The notes: generated from the sequence alone by a model not told the origin. Positions 1 through 9,323 are shown, counted from the stretch's first letter. The stretch is 64,000 bases of DNA from Pseudomonas lalkuanensis (GCF_008807375.1 NZ_CP043311.1:4940001-5004000); one strand, 5' to 3'. Numbers and translations are program-made.

Positions 1-108
1 TCGCAGGGTGACCGGATTGACCCCGGTCAGGCGCGAAACCTCCCGGATCGGGAAGAGTTCTTCCTGTTTCGGGGCGGCCGAGGCGATGGATGCACCGGAG
101 TCGGTCAT
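1..108 (-). CDS. MerR family transcriptional regulator, N-terminal part only
   Basis: Only the first 36 codons are in the window; the gene continues past the left edge. After a short Ala-rich leader the translation reads FPIREVSRLTGVNPVTLR, which matches the first helix-turn-helix of MerR-type DNA-binding domains. The start is the ATG read from 108 to 106. Effector and target cannot be judged without the C-terminal part. It is divergent from the downstream monooxygenase-fold gene and the folM-folE-folX cluster, so regulation of that side is possible but is inference only. Confidence 0.75.
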   Translation of the reverse strand, partial: MTDSGASIASAAPKQEELFPIREVSRLTGVNPVTLR

Positions 109-343
109 GGCGTGGAAATCGTCAGTGGGAGGATTCACGCAGTTTAAACCTTGTTGCGGGGATTCCAATCGACCACAGGCCACGGCAGGCGCGGGGACGA
201 CCCGCCGGTCATCCTTCCCGCTGGCGCTTTGGCGAAAAACCGGAATAATCCTTGCCTCTTTTTCAGCGCAGCCCACCACCCCGGCGCTGCGTGACGTGCC
301 CCGGCCCTATCCGGGCGGGCACTCGGTTGCAAGGAGATACACG

Positions 344-913
344 ATGTCTGCCGATCCCGTCACCCTGATGGTGGCCCGCCGCGTCGCCCGCGAGCGCTAC
401 CACGACTTCATGGCCTGGCTGCGCGAAGGCGAGCAACTGGCCGCCGACTTCCCCGGATACCTCGGCTCTGGCGTGCTGGCACCGCCTCCGGATGACGACG
501 AGTTCCAGATGATCTTCCGTTTCACCGACGAGCCGACCCTGGCCGCCTGGGAGCACTCCGCTTCGCGCCGCGCCTGGCTGGAGCGTGGCGCCGGACTGTT
601 CGAGCAGCCCCATGAGCATCGCGCCCTCGGCCTGGATGCCTGGTTCGGCAAGGCCGAGCAGCGGCCGCCGCGCTGGAAGCAGAGCGTGGCCATCTGGCTG
701 GCCTTCTTTCCCGTGTCCCTGGCCTTCAACCTGCTGTTCGGCGGCTGGCTGGGCGACCTGCCGCTGGCCCTGCGGATATTCCTCAGCACCCTGGCGCTGA
801 CGCCGCTGATGACTTATTGGTTCATCCCGCTTTCCACTCGCCTGCTGGCACCATGGCTGCAGTCGAGCCGCCCCGCCCCGGTCCGCGGCGCAACGGCGGT
901 GCAACCCCGCTGA
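344..913 (+). CDS. Antibiotic biosynthesis monooxygenase (ABM) domain membrane protein
   Basis: 189 residues. Residues about 5-95 look like an ABM-type ferredoxin-like domain (VTLMVARRV start, DFPGYLGSGV, FRFTDEPTLAAWEHS, RRAWL). Residues about 113-133 and 140-162 are two hydrophobic helices, an arrangement seen in small ABM membrane proteins of proteobacteria. The start at 344 has a strong AAGGAG ribosome site at 331; longer upstream readings lack one. No substrate can be assigned: the ABM fold is shared by true oxygenases and by proteins without known activity. It lies upstream of folM but 113 bases away, with a candidate promoter between, so it is probably a separate unit. Confidence 0.8.
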   Translation: MSADPVTLMVARRVARERYHDFMAWLREGEQLAADFPGYLGSGVLAPPPDDDEFQMIFRFTDEPTLAAWEHSASRRAWLERGAGLFEQPHEHRALGLDAWFGKAEQRPPRWKQSVAIWLAFFPVSLAFNLLFGGWLGDLPLALRIFLSTLALTPLMTYWFIPLSTRLLAPWLQSSRPAPVRGATAVQPR

Positions 914-928
914 GGCCGGCCCCGGCAA

Positions 929-956
929 TTTGTACAAGCCCCACCCCTGGTATAAC
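929..956 (+). promoter_or_regulatory. Candidate sigma-70 promoter for the folM-folE-folX operon
   Basis: TTTGTA at 929-934 and TATAAC at 951-956 are separated by 16 bases. The -10 match is good and the -35 match is moderate. The 8-base palindrome TTGTACAA overlaps the -35 box (930-937) and could be part of an operator. The first gene downstream starts at 1027. Confidence 0.45.
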
Positions 957-1026
957 TTGGTGCAGATCAGGCCGTCTGCACCACCTTCCGGCCATCGCCC
1001 TCAGTACCTCCTGCTTCGAGGCGTCA

Positions 1027-1734
1027 ATGAGCCGACCCGCTCCCATCCTCATCACCGGCGCCAGCCAGCGCGTCGGCCTCTACTGTGCCGAACGTCTGCT
1101 GGACGAAGGCCAGCCGGTGATCATCAGCTACCGCACCGAACGCGACGGCGTGAGGCACCTGCGCGAACGCGGCGCCACGGCGCTCGCTGCGGACTTTTCC
1201 AGCGAAGCCGGCATCCTCGCCTTCATCGATGAGCTCAAGGGCTGCACCGACAGCCTGCGCGCCATCGTCCACAATGCGTCGGACTGGCTGACGGAAACGC
1301 CCGGCCACGAGGCCGACGCCTTCCAGCGCATGTTCAGCGTGCACATGCTGGCGCCCTACCTGATCAACCTGCATTGCGAGGAACTGCTGCGCCGCAGCAG
1401 CCCCGCGGACATCATCCACCTGAGCGACGATGTGGCGCGCCGGGGCAGCGAGAAGCGCATCGCCTACTGCGCCAGCAAGGCCGGGCTGGACAACCTCACA
1501 CTGTCCTTCGCCGCCCGCTTCGCGCCAGACATCAAGGTCAACGGCATCGCCCCGGCACTGGTGATGTTCAATGCCGAAGACGATGACGCCTACCGCAAGA
1601 AGACCCTGGCCAAGTCGGCACTGGGCATCGAGCCCGGTCCGCAGGTGGTCTACCAGGCCCTGCGCTACCTCCTGGACAATTCCTACGTCACCGGAACGAC
1701 CCTGACACTCAACGGCGGCCGCCACCTCAAGTAG
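1027..1734 (+). CDS. folM: Dihydromonapterin reductase FolM (short-chain dehydrogenase)
   Basis: 235 residues. FolM reduces dihydromonapterin to tetrahydromonapterin with NADPH. In Pseudomonas this pterin serves as cofactor of phenylalanine hydroxylase. The sequence shows the short-chain dehydrogenase fold: the cofactor loop ITGASQRVG near residue 8, the VHNAS segment replacing the usual NNAG, and the catalytic YCASK. The start at 1027 follows a GAGG site. folE follows after 20 bases and folX 3 bases after that, which is the expected gene set for making this pterin and supports the FolM call over a generic oxidoreductase. Confidence 0.88.
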   Translation: MSRPAPILITGASQRVGLYCAERLLDEGQPVIISYRTERDGVRHLRERGATALAADFSSEAGILAFIDELKGCTDSLRAIVHNASDWLTETPGHEADAFQRMFSVHMLAPYLINLHCEELLRRSSPADIIHLSDDVARRGSEKRIAYCASKAGLDNLTLSFAARFAPDIKVNGIAPALVMFNAEDDDAYRKKTLAKSALGIEPGPQVVYQALRYLLDNSYVTGTTLTLNGGRHLK

Positions 1735-1754
1735 GCGCCGCGAGGACTGCCACC

Positions 1755-2315
1755 ATGAGCGATGAACTGGACCTGTATTACCGGGAAATCCTGCGGGGGC
1801 TGGGGGAAGACCCAGACCGAGAAGGTCTGCGCGAAACCCCCAAGCGCGCCGCCAAGGCCATGCGCTACCTGTGCCACGGCTACGAGCAGAACCTGGACGA
1901 GCTCGTCAACGGCGCCCTCTTCGCCTCGGACAACGACGAGATGGTGACCGTGAAGGACATCGAGCTCTATTCCCTCTGCGAACACCATCTCCTGCCCTTC
2001 ATCGGCAAGGCCCATGTGGCGTACATTCCCACCGGCAAAGTGCTGGGGCTGTCGAAGGTCGCCCGCATCGTCGACATGTTCGCGCGACGGCTGCAGATCC
2101 AGGAGAACCTCACCCGCCAGGTCGCCGATGCGGTGCAGCGGGTGACGGGCGCCGCCGGCGTGGCGGTGGTGATCGAAGCCCAGCACATGTGCATGATGAT
2201 GCGCGGCGTGGAAAAGCAGAATTCGGTGATGAGCACCTCGGTGATGCTCGGAGCCTTCAGGGAATCCCAGAACACCCGCCACGAATTCCTGAAATTGATC
2301 GGACGGAGTAACTAG
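1755..2315 (+). CDS. folE: GTP cyclohydrolase I
   Basis: 186 residues, the normal bacterial length. FolE converts GTP to 7,8-dihydroneopterin triphosphate, the first step of folate and monapterin synthesis, as a cytosolic decamer. The zinc and catalytic motifs are present: [10 protein letters not shown] near residue 75, the substrate segment [19 protein letters not shown], and [10 protein letters not shown] near residue 142 with the second cysteine ligand. It is the second gene of the folM-folE-folX unit. From its position it corresponds to the FolE copy linked to folX, probably not the only GTP cyclohydrolase in the genome. Confidence 0.95.
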   Translation: MSDELDLYYREILRGLGEDPDREGLRETPKRAAKAMRYLCHGYEQNLDELVNGALFASDNDEMVTVKDIELYSLCEHHLLPFIGKAHVAYIPTGKVLGLSKVARIVDMFARRLQIQENLTRQVADAVQRVTGAAGVAVVIEAQHMCMMMRGVEKQNSVMSTSVMLGAFRESQNTRHEFLKLIGRSN

Positions 2316-2318
2316 AGA

Positions 2319-2693
2319 ATGCCGAGACTGGAGCCCGGAATGGCGCGAATCCGCGTCAAGGACCTGCGCCTGCGCACCTTCATCGGAATCAAGGAGGAAG
2401 AAATCCTCAACAAGCAGGATGTGCTGATCAACCTCACCATCCTCTACCCGGCCACCGAGGCCGTACGCGACAACGACATCGACCACGCGCTGAACTACCG
2501 CACCATCACCAAGGCGATCATCCGCCACGTCGAAGAGAACCGCTTCGCCCTGCTGGAACGCCTGACCCAGGAAATCCTCGACCTGGTGATGGCCAACCCC
2601 AGCGTGCGCTACGCCGAGGTGGAGGTGGACAAGCCACACGCGCTGCGCTTCGCCGAATCGGTGTCGATCACACTTGCCAGCCATCGCGAGTAA
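2319..2693 (+). CDS. folX: Dihydroneopterin triphosphate 2'-epimerase FolX
   Basis: 124 residues. FolX epimerises dihydroneopterin triphosphate to dihydromonapterin triphosphate, feeding FolM. It belongs to the FolB/FolX tunnelling fold: [15 protein letters not shown] at the N terminus and a C-terminal [17 protein letters not shown]. The start is placed 3 bases after folE; an internal ATG at 2340 (MARIRVKD) is the alternative and would remove seven residues. The FolX assignment over FolB rests on the operon with folM. Confidence 0.9.
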   Translation: MPRLEPGMARIRVKDLRLRTFIGIKEEEILNKQDVLINLTILYPATEAVRDNDIDHALNYRTITKAIIRHVEENRFALLERLTQEILDLVMANPSVRYAEVEVDKPHALRFAESVSITLASHRE

Positions 2694-2797
2694 CAGGCCC
2701 GGTTCGTCGCGGACCTGTTCAGAGCCGATTGCCGGGGCCAAGGAGGGCTCCTATCATCCCCGCCAGTCCCTCCCGAAAGCCCCAGGAGAATCCTGCC

Positions 2798-3091
2798 ATG
2801 ACCGAGCAAGAACGCCTTGAACTCGAGGCCGCAGCCTTCCGCAGTCTGGTGCAACACCTGCGTAGCCGCCCCGATGTGCAGAACATCGACCTGATGAACC
2901 TCGCCGGCTTCTGCCGCAACTGCCTGTCGAAGTGGTACAAGGCCGCCGCCGACGACCTGGGCCTGGAAGTGACGCCAGACCAGGCCCGCGAAGAGATCTA
3001 CGGCATGCCCTACGCCGACTGGAAGGCCAAGTACCAGAAAGAAGCCAGCGCCGGGCAACAATCGGCCTTCAACAAAGCGAACAAAGAATGA
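2798..3091 (+). CDS. DUF1244 family protein
   Basis: 97 residues. Matches the DUF1244 family by the segment DLMNLAGFCRNCLSKWYKAAADD and the motif EEIYGMPYADWKAKYQ. The family is small, probably cytosolic and of unknown function; a conserved CRNC pair at about residues 39-42 could bind metal. The start at 2798 has an AGGAG site ten bases upstream. The stop overlaps the start of the HopJ-like gene (ATGA), so the two are translationally coupled, an arrangement I recall for this pair in other Pseudomonas. Confidence 0.85.
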   Translation: MTEQERLELEAAAFRSLVQHLRSRPDVQNIDLMNLAGFCRNCLSKWYKAAADDLGLEVTPDQAREEIYGMPYADWKAKYQKEASAGQQSAFNKANKE

Positions 3092-3429
3092 GCAACCTGA
3101 ACGACTTCCGCGCCCGCCTGCACAGCGACCAGTTCCTCTTCGCCGAGACCCTGGCCTTCATCGCCGAAGGCTACGACTACCAGCAGAGCGCCTTTGCCAA
3201 CGGCCCGGTGGAAAACGCCGCCGGCCAGAACGAAGGCTCCTGCAAGACCCTCGGCCTGGCCTTGCTGGAAGGCTTCAGCCTGGAAGAAACCCTGCTGGCC
3301 TTCGGTGAGCATTACCGCTCCGTGCTGGCCACGCCGGATGGCAACGACCACGGCAACATCCGCGCCCTGATGAGCACGGGCCTGGCCGGCGTTCGCTTCG
3401 AGCGCCCGCCGCTACAACGCAAGGCCTGA
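3088..3429 (+). CDS. HopJ family protein
   Basis: 113 residues. The sequence has the HopJ family pattern: FAETLAFI, DYQQSAFANGPVENAAGQNEGSCK and LALLEGFSLEETLLAFGEHYR. HopJ was named as a type III effector, but the family is found in many bacteria without such systems and no secretion genes are here, so an intracellular role is more likely. It overlaps the DUF1244 gene by four bases and ends just before a strong terminator. Confidence 0.85.
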   Translation: MSNLNDFRARLHSDQFLFAETLAFIAEGYDYQQSAFANGPVENAAGQNEGSCKTLGLALLEGFSLEETLLAFGEHYRSVLATPDGNDHGNIRALMSTGLAGVRFERPPLQRKA

Positions 3430-3439
3430 CCCCATCCAA

Positions 3440-3464
3440 CCGCCCCGTCCGGGGCGGTTTTCTT
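3440..3464 (+). terminator. Rho-independent terminator after the HopJ-like gene
   Basis: Seven-base-pair GC stem (CCGCCCC / GGGGCGG) with a 4-base loop, followed by TTTTCTT. It closes the DUF1244-HopJ unit, eleven bases after the stop. Confidence 0.85.
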
Positions 3465-3605
3465 ACGCTTTGGCTTCCGCATTCTGTCGGCAATGGCTGA
3501 CAGTATTCTTCTGCAAAACGCGTAGGATTCTCATCTGTTATGGATGTTTGGCCTGATCGTTCCCACACGATTGCCCAGCGACAACACCTCTTGCGGAGCG
3601 CATGG

Positions 3606-4193
3606 ATGCAGCAAACCCTCGTATGGAAGCCCCTGACGACGTCCGGCGTGGAAAGCCTGCATCTTTCCATGGATGAACAGGGCATCCATGCCAGCAGCCA
3701 TCTGGTGCAGAACCGCAACGGCCAGAGCATCGCCGCCACCTACGTGCTGGACAGCGACCCGCGCTGGCGCTTCCGCCATCTCTGGCTGAAGGTGGAAAAC
3801 CAGGGCTCGCGCAGCCTGCGCCTTGACCGTGACATCCGCGGACGCTGGCTGCTTGACGGCCAGCGCCGCCACGACCTCGACCAGTGCCAGCTGGTGATGC
3901 TCTCCGCCACGCCCTTCACCCACACGCCGGCCCTGCAACGCTGCGGCCTGGACACAGGCCAGAGCGAGCAATTGCAGGTCGCCTACATCGACCTGCCGAG
4001 CCTGCGGGTGGAAGCCCGTCAATTGCGCTACCACTGCCTGCGCCAGCAAGCCCAGAACAGCCTCTATCGCTGCGAGGCGGAAGGCCGCAAGGCAATCGAA
4101 CTGACCGTGGACCGCCAGTCCCTGCTGCTGGAAGCCCAAGGCCTCTACCAGCGTATGAGCGCGCGAACGCTGTCGTTGAATACCTGGGTCTGA
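3606..4193 (+). CDS. Putative glycolipid-binding domain protein
   Basis: 195 residues from the ATG at 3606, which has a GGAG site about eight bases upstream; an in-frame ATG at 3540 would add 22 residues with no good ribosome site. The pattern fits the Pfam putative glycolipid-binding family (PA1994 type), a beta-rich single-domain fold: GVESLHLSMDEQGIHASSHLV, YVLDSDPRWRFRHLWL and LDRDIRGRWLLDG. No signal peptide is visible. The function of the family is not established; the name comes from a structural resemblance. It appears monocistronic. Confidence 0.78.
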   Translation: MQQTLVWKPLTTSGVESLHLSMDEQGIHASSHLVQNRNGQSIAATYVLDSDPRWRFRHLWLKVENQGSRSLRLDRDIRGRWLLDGQRRHDLDQCQLVMLSATPFTHTPALQRCGLDTGQSEQLQVAYIDLPSLRVEARQLRYHCLRQQAQNSLYRCEAEGRKAIELTVDRQSLLLEAQGLYQRMSARTLSLNTWV

Positions 4194-4220
4194 TCCGCAG
4201 CGGGGCGACACCCGCCCCTG

Positions 4221-4243
4221 CCTGTAGGGGCGAATTCATTCGC
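4221..4243 (+). repeat. REP half-element
   Basis: The sequence CCTGTAGGGGCGAATTCATT continues into CGCC. The core GGGGCGAATTCATTCGC is shared with copies at 15.9 kb, 41.5 kb and 51.6 kb. Here there is no inverted partner nearby, so it is a singlet. Confidence 0.7.
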
Positions 4244-4474
4244 CAAGCAGGCCGAAGGACTGCCACGCGGCCCCCATCCCTCTCCCCCAGCCCCCGCCCT
4301 GCGCCCCGGCCCGATCGCTGCGCGCTCAGGCGTTCATCGGCACCGGAAGCGATGCTTCCAACTGCGTGCCGCTTCACCCCAGAGGGCGAGGGGTGACTCG
4401 CGTCGGCCCGGCCCAAGCCCTCCTGAAGCGCTTGTGTAGCCTGGCGCCAAGCAAGCTTGGTTTGCCCTACGCAA

Positions 4475-4504
4475 AAGAAAAAGCCCCGCATCGGCGGGGC
4501 TTTT
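4475..4504 (-). terminator. Rho-independent terminator of trxB
   Basis: On the minus strand, GCCCCGC-CGAT-GCGGGGC followed by TTTTTCTTTT. It begins 17 bases after the trxB stop. Confidence 0.85.
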
Positions 4505-4520
4505 CCTCATCAGGCTGAAC

Positions 4521-5591
<1,071 letters not shown>

Positions 5592-5755
5592 TTACCGGGC
5601 GGCATTCTATAGCGGAAATACCCGCTCTCAATCCCGGCCATAGGTGACACCTATTTGCATAACCGCGATCAAATTTGTTCCGAGCCTTTTCCAGGCTTTC
5701 CACGCCGCCGGCAAAGCCGTTAAGGTCGGCGCGTTTGCAACCTCGAGGGACCACC

Positions 5756-6508
5756 ATGCCTGCACCCGCACTTTCCGGACCGCAGTACCTCGGCGAAGGA
5801 CTGAAACTGGTCCTCAGCCCCGGACTGCGCCTGTTCGTCCTGCTGCCGCTGACCGTCAACCTGCTGCTGTTCGCCGCCCTTATCGGTTTCGCCGTGCAGG
5901 AATTCAGCGGCTGGGTCGACGCCTTCATGCCCAGCCTCCCCGAATGGCTGAGCTTCCTCCAGTACCTGCTCTGGCCGCTCTTCGTGCTGCTGGTCCTGGT
6001 GCTGGTGTTCTTCAGCTTCACCATGCTGGCCAACATCATCGCCGCGCCGTTCAACGGCTTCCTCGCGGAAAAGGTGGAAGTGGTGGTACGCGGCAAGGAC
6101 GAGTTCCCGGCTTTCAGTTGGGCCGAACTGATGGCGATGATCCCTCGCACCCTTGGCCGCGAGTTGCGCAAGCTGGCCTATTTCCTGCCACGGGCCGGCG
6201 CCCTGCTGATCCTCTCCTTCATCCCCGTCGTCAACCTGGTGGCCGCGCCGCTGTGGATCGTGTTCGGCGTCTGGATGATGGCGGTTCAGTACATCGACTA
6301 CCCGGCGGACAACCACAAGCTGGGCTGGAACGAGATGCTCGCCTGGCTGCGCGAAAAGCGCTGGCAGAGCCTGGGTTTTGGCGGCATCACCTACCTGGCG
6401 CTGATGATTCCCTTCGTCAACATCCTGATGATGCCCGCCGCCGTGGCCGGCGCGACCCTGTTCTGGGTGCGCGAGGGTGGCGACAGGCACCTCGTCCCCG
6501 AGGCCTGA
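5756..6508 (+). CDS. cysZ: CysZ family sulfate transporter
   Basis: 250 residues. CysZ is an inner-membrane channel that imports sulfate for cysteine synthesis. Several hydrophobic segments are visible: about residues 20-45, 65-90, 140-170 and 205-230. The family pattern is seen in [32 protein letters not shown] and [10 protein letters not shown]. The ATG at 5756 follows a GAGG site. A longer reading from 5675 lacks conserved residues. It is likely its own unit; the following glycosyltransferase has its own regulatory region. Confidence 0.9.
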   Translation: MPAPALSGPQYLGEGLKLVLSPGLRLFVLLPLTVNLLLFAALIGFAVQEFSGWVDAFMPSLPEWLSFLQYLLWPLFVLLVLVLVFFSFTMLANIIAAPFNGFLAEKVEVVVRGKDEFPAFSWAELMAMIPRTLGRELRKLAYFLPRAGALLILSFIPVVNLVAAPLWIVFGVWMMAVQYIDYPADNHKLGWNEMLAWLREKRWQSLGFGGITYLALMIPFVNILMMPAAVAGATLFWVREGGDRHLVPEA

Positions 6509-6525
6509 GTCACCGTTCGGGGCCT

Positions 6526-6566
6526 CGTCACACAGGCGTCATCTCCTCGTCACACGGGCTACACGG
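6526..6566 (+). promoter_or_regulatory. Pho-box-like array and -10 region before the glycosyltransferase
   Basis: Three copies of CGTCA(C/T) start at 6526, 6537 and 6548, so the GTCA cores (6527, 6538, 6549) are exactly 11 bases apart. PhoB boxes consist of CTGTCAT-like heptamers with the same 11-base period, replacing the -35 box. TACACG at 6560-6565 could be the -10 element. The start codon is at 6587. This predicts induction under phosphate limitation; the flanks are less AT-rich than a classic box. Confidence 0.55.
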
Positions 6567-6586
6567 CCCGTGTCGACACTGGCGTC

Positions 6587-7774
6587 ATGACCATAGCGCC
6601 CCTGTACATCTCGCTGATCAGCGAAACCTTCCTGCCGGAAGTCAATGGCGTGGCCAATACCCTTGGCCGCCTCTGTGACGGGCTGCGCGCCGCCGGCCAC
6701 AAGCTGCAACTGGTGCGCCCACGCCAGTCCTGCGACCAGGGCCGCAGGAGCGACGACGACCTGATGCTGATCCGCGGCTGGCCACTGCCGGGCTACCCCG
6801 GCCTGCAATGGGGCCAGTCCTGCCTGCACAAGCTGTTGCGCCGCTGGCGCCAGCGCAAGCCGGATGTGCTCTACATCGCCACCGAGGGCCCGCTGGGCTT
6901 TTCCGCCCTGCGCGCTGCACGGCGCCTGGGGATTCCGGTGGTGAGCGGCTTCCACACCAATTTCCAGCAGTACACCGGCCACTACGGCGCCGGCCTGCTG
7001 ACTCGTCTGCTGACCAACTACCTGCGCTGGTTCCACAACGCCACGCGGCTGACCCTGGTACCCAGCGTCAGCCAGTTGCAGGACCTCACCCGGCGCGGCT
7101 TCGAGCGCCTGCAGCTGCTCTCCCGCGGTGTCGACGGCCAGCTGTTCAACCCGGCCCGCCGCTGCCCTGACCTGCGTGCGCAGTGGGGCGTGGGCGAGCA
7201 GGACATCGTGGTGATCCATGTCGGCCGCCTGGCTGCGGAAAAGAACCTCAACCTGCTCGGCGACACCTTCCAGCGCCTGCAACAGCATTATCCACAGCGG
7301 AACCTGAAGCTGGTGGTGGTCGGCGATGGCCCGCAGCGGGCGCAGCTCCAGCGCGCCCTGCCTGAAGCCATCTTCTGCGGCGTGCAGCGCGGCGAGGAAC
7401 TGGCGCGGCACTACGCATCCGGAGACCTTTTCCTGTTCCCCAGCCTGTCGGAAACCTTCGGCAACGTAGTGCTGGAGGCCCTGGCTTCCGGCCTTGCAGT
7501 GGTGGCCTTCGACCAGGCCGCCGCCGCCCAGCACATTCGCCACGGTCACAACGGGGCACTGGCCCTGCCCGATGAACAGGCCAGCTTCATCGAGGCCGCC
7601 ACCTGGCTGCTGGAAGACCCGGAATGCCTGCGCCGCGTTCGCCTCAATGCGCGCATGCACGCCGGACGCCTGGGTTGGGAAGCCATCGTCCAGCAGTTCG
7701 AGCAATACCTGCTGCACGCCCGCCGTCCTGAACTGGAAGCGCCAGCCGGCAGCACCCTGCCCCCGCAGGCTTAG
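6587..7774 (+). CDS. Glycosyltransferase family 4 (GT-B) protein, probable glycolipid synthase
   Basis: 395 residues. N-terminal domain begins ISETFLPEVNGVANTLGRL, the pattern of GT4 mannosyl/glucosyl transferases acting on lipids; VSGFHTNFQQYTGHYG follows. The C-terminal nucleotide-sugar domain has VIHVGRLAAEKNL and the E-x7-E motif in SLSETFGNVVLEALASG. From memory, the syntenic P. aeruginosa gene (PA0842, agt2) makes glycolipids that replace phospholipids during phosphate stress. The Pho-box-like array directly upstream fits this role. Its stop overlaps the convergent degV stop by four bases. Confidence 0.85.
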   Translation: MTIAPLYISLISETFLPEVNGVANTLGRLCDGLRAAGHKLQLVRPRQSCDQGRRSDDDLMLIRGWPLPGYPGLQWGQSCLHKLLRRWRQRKPDVLYIATEGPLGFSALRAARRLGIPVVSGFHTNFQQYTGHYGAGLLTRLLTNYLRWFHNATRLTLVPSVSQLQDLTRRGFERLQLLSRGVDGQLFNPARRCPDLRAQWGVGEQDIVVIHVGRLAAEKNLNLLGDTFQRLQQHYPQRNLKLVVVGDGPQRAQLQRALPEAIFCGVQRGEELARHYASGDLFLFPSLSETFGNVVLEALASGLAVVAFDQAAAAQHIRHGHNGALALPDEQASFIEAATWLLEDPECLRRVRLNARMHAGRLGWEAIVQQFEQYLLHARRPELEAPAGSTLPPQA

Positions 7775-8730
7775 GAGAACGCGGCAGTGGGCGCGGCGTA
7801 GGCCAGGCTCAGGGCGCCACGTCCGAGGTTGATCGCCCCGGTCGGACTGAGCATCGCCAGATGCAGCGTCACCCCCCGCTCCACACAGGCCGCCTCCAGT
7901 TCGGCGAAGCCCGGCAGGTCGCGCACCTGCGATAACTCCCCGGCGAAACTCATGCACAGCTGCGGCGCCAGCAGCTCGCCAGCCATCACCTGCGAGCGGG
8001 CGTGGACCAGCAGCTTTTCCGCTGCCTTGTCGAAGCTGGGTGCCAGGGCTACGGGCTTGTCTTCGCCCTGCAGCACGCTGATCACCGGCTTCACGTCCAG
8101 TAGCGATCCCAGCCCCAGCGCCGCCCCGCGCAGGCGGTCAAGCAGGCCGCTGCGTTCGCCCTTCTGGAAGCCACGCTGGCGCAGGTGACCGAGATCGTCT
8201 GGCAACAGGAAGGTGCAGACCTGCCCGGACAACTGCTCCAGCCGCGTCCTTACGGCGTTGGGATGGGCGCCATCGCCGATCAGCCGCATGGCCTCGGCAG
8301 CCAGCACGGCGGTGCCGGCGAAGATGTTGCCGCCATCCACCACCCGCATCGCGAAGTGCCCGGCCACGCCAGCGGCTGCACGGCGGTCGCGGTAGCGCTG
8401 GAGCAGGCCGAAGGAGGCCTGGGTGGCGTGCTCGAAGATCGGGCTGCGCCGGGAGGAGATGGTCAGGCAGATCACATGGTCGTAGCGGGTGACCAGCTCT
8501 TCCAGGAACCATTCCTGCATTTCCATGACCTGCAGCGGCTCGCTGCGATCCGCCGGCCCGGCCTTGGGCAGCAACTCGCTGTAGAAGGCCTGGGTGGCCT
8601 GGGGTACACGACGGTCCACCAGCGAATGGTCCCCCAGCCGGATACGGATGGGCAGCACCGGGATGCGGTGCTTCTGGAGAAAGTCCTGGGGCAGGTCACA
8701 GGTGGCGTCCACTACCAGGCCGATACGCAT
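7771..8730 (-). CDS. DegV family fatty-acid-binding protein
   Basis: 319 residues. DegV proteins bind a fatty acid and in firmicutes deliver it to fatty acid kinase. The start MRIGLVVDATCDLP corresponds to the DegV pattern VTDSTADLP, and the segment TISSRRSPIFEHA takes the place of the canonical lipid-head contact TISSxLSGTYQSA. The usual Ser-Gly there is replaced by Arg-Ser-Pro. MRVVDGGNIFAGTAVLAAEA corresponds to the second conserved segment. Partner kinase genes are absent from the window. Convergent with the glycosyltransferase. Confidence 0.82.
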   Translation of the reverse strand: MRIGLVVDATCDLPQDFLQKHRIPVLPIRIRLGDHSLVDRRVPQATQAFYSELLPKAGPADRSEPLQVMEMQEWFLEELVTRYDHVICLTISSRRSPIFEHATQASFGLLQRYRDRRAAAGVAGHFAMRVVDGGNIFAGTAVLAAEAMRLIGDGAHPNAVRTRLEQLSGQVCTFLLPDDLGHLRQRGFQKGERSGLLDRLRGAALGLGSLLDVKPVISVLQGEDKPVALAPSFDKAAEKLLVHARSQVMAGELLAPQLCMSFAGELSQVRDLPGFAELEAACVERGVTLHLAMLSPTGAINLGRGALSLAYAAPTAAFS

Positions 8731-8974
8731 GGGTTACTCCTTCGGCCGGTGTGCCGGCGCTTGTTGTGATGCGCGCACAGTGACGGGCGAAGGTGGGGGT
8801 GTCAGCCCAACTGAATGAGGGTTTGGGGAGAACCCGGCGCGGCGGATGCTTCCCTCCTCCGATCGCGGCCCGCCCCGGCCCCTCTCCCAGAGAGCGAAAG
8901 GGGACTCGCGCCGGCGAGGCACTGGTCATCCTGACGCCCACACGGGCCTGAAACCGGGCAGAAGCGGTGGGGCA

Positions 8975-9320
8975 GCGACTCCGCCGCTTGGGAGGCCGAG
9001 CGGAATCGTTGCAAAACGCATCGAAGCGAAGTAACAGCCGAAGGCTGGCCCGAGGGGCGTGCGCAGCGAGTCAGGGGGAAGAGCGGCATGGATGCCGCGA
9101 GAGGCGTGTGGGGCCATGGATGGCCCCTCGTGCCGTGCCCCCGGAGCAACGATGAAGCGAGGGTACCCCGGCTCAGCCGGGGCCGGATGCAGGGGCAAGC
9201 GTTTTGGTTCCCTTTTGTGGGCGGCATTCCGACGTTTGAAAAAGGGGACTCGCCTGGGAAGGCGAAACAGGAACCCGAAGCCCGCTCCGCAACGAGCTGA
9301 ACTCCCTTACCCAAATCACA
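8975..9320. repeat. Multi-hairpin interspersed repeat
   Basis: The stretch holds a series of short perfect inverted repeats: GCGGCATGGATGCCGC at about 9085-9100, GGGGCCATGGATGGCCCC at about 9110-9127, and a CCCCGGCT/AGCCGGGG-type stem at about 9167-9182. It ends in a TTTTGGTTCCCTTTT...AAAAAGGGGACTCGCC module (9201-9262). From memory, very similar sequence recurs in many Pseudomonas genomes and is often mis-annotated as a hypothetical protein. No second full copy is in this window. Confidence 0.65.
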
Positions 9321-9323
9321 AGC

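Larger units (their letters stand above)
4194..4520. other. Gene-free interval with REP half-element and degenerate repeat
   Basis: This 327-base gap carries a single REP half (4221-4243), then a C-rich stretch that resembles part of the repeat block at 8.8-8.9 kb (the segment ending GACTCGCG at about 4371-4402 matches about 8883-8913 with several differences), then the trxB terminator. I see no supported gene. Confidence 0.6.

Noticed and set aside
3088..3429. HopJ-like gene as a sign of a type III secretion locus
   Set aside because: The family is widespread without such systems and there are no secretion, chaperone or hrp-box genes in the window.
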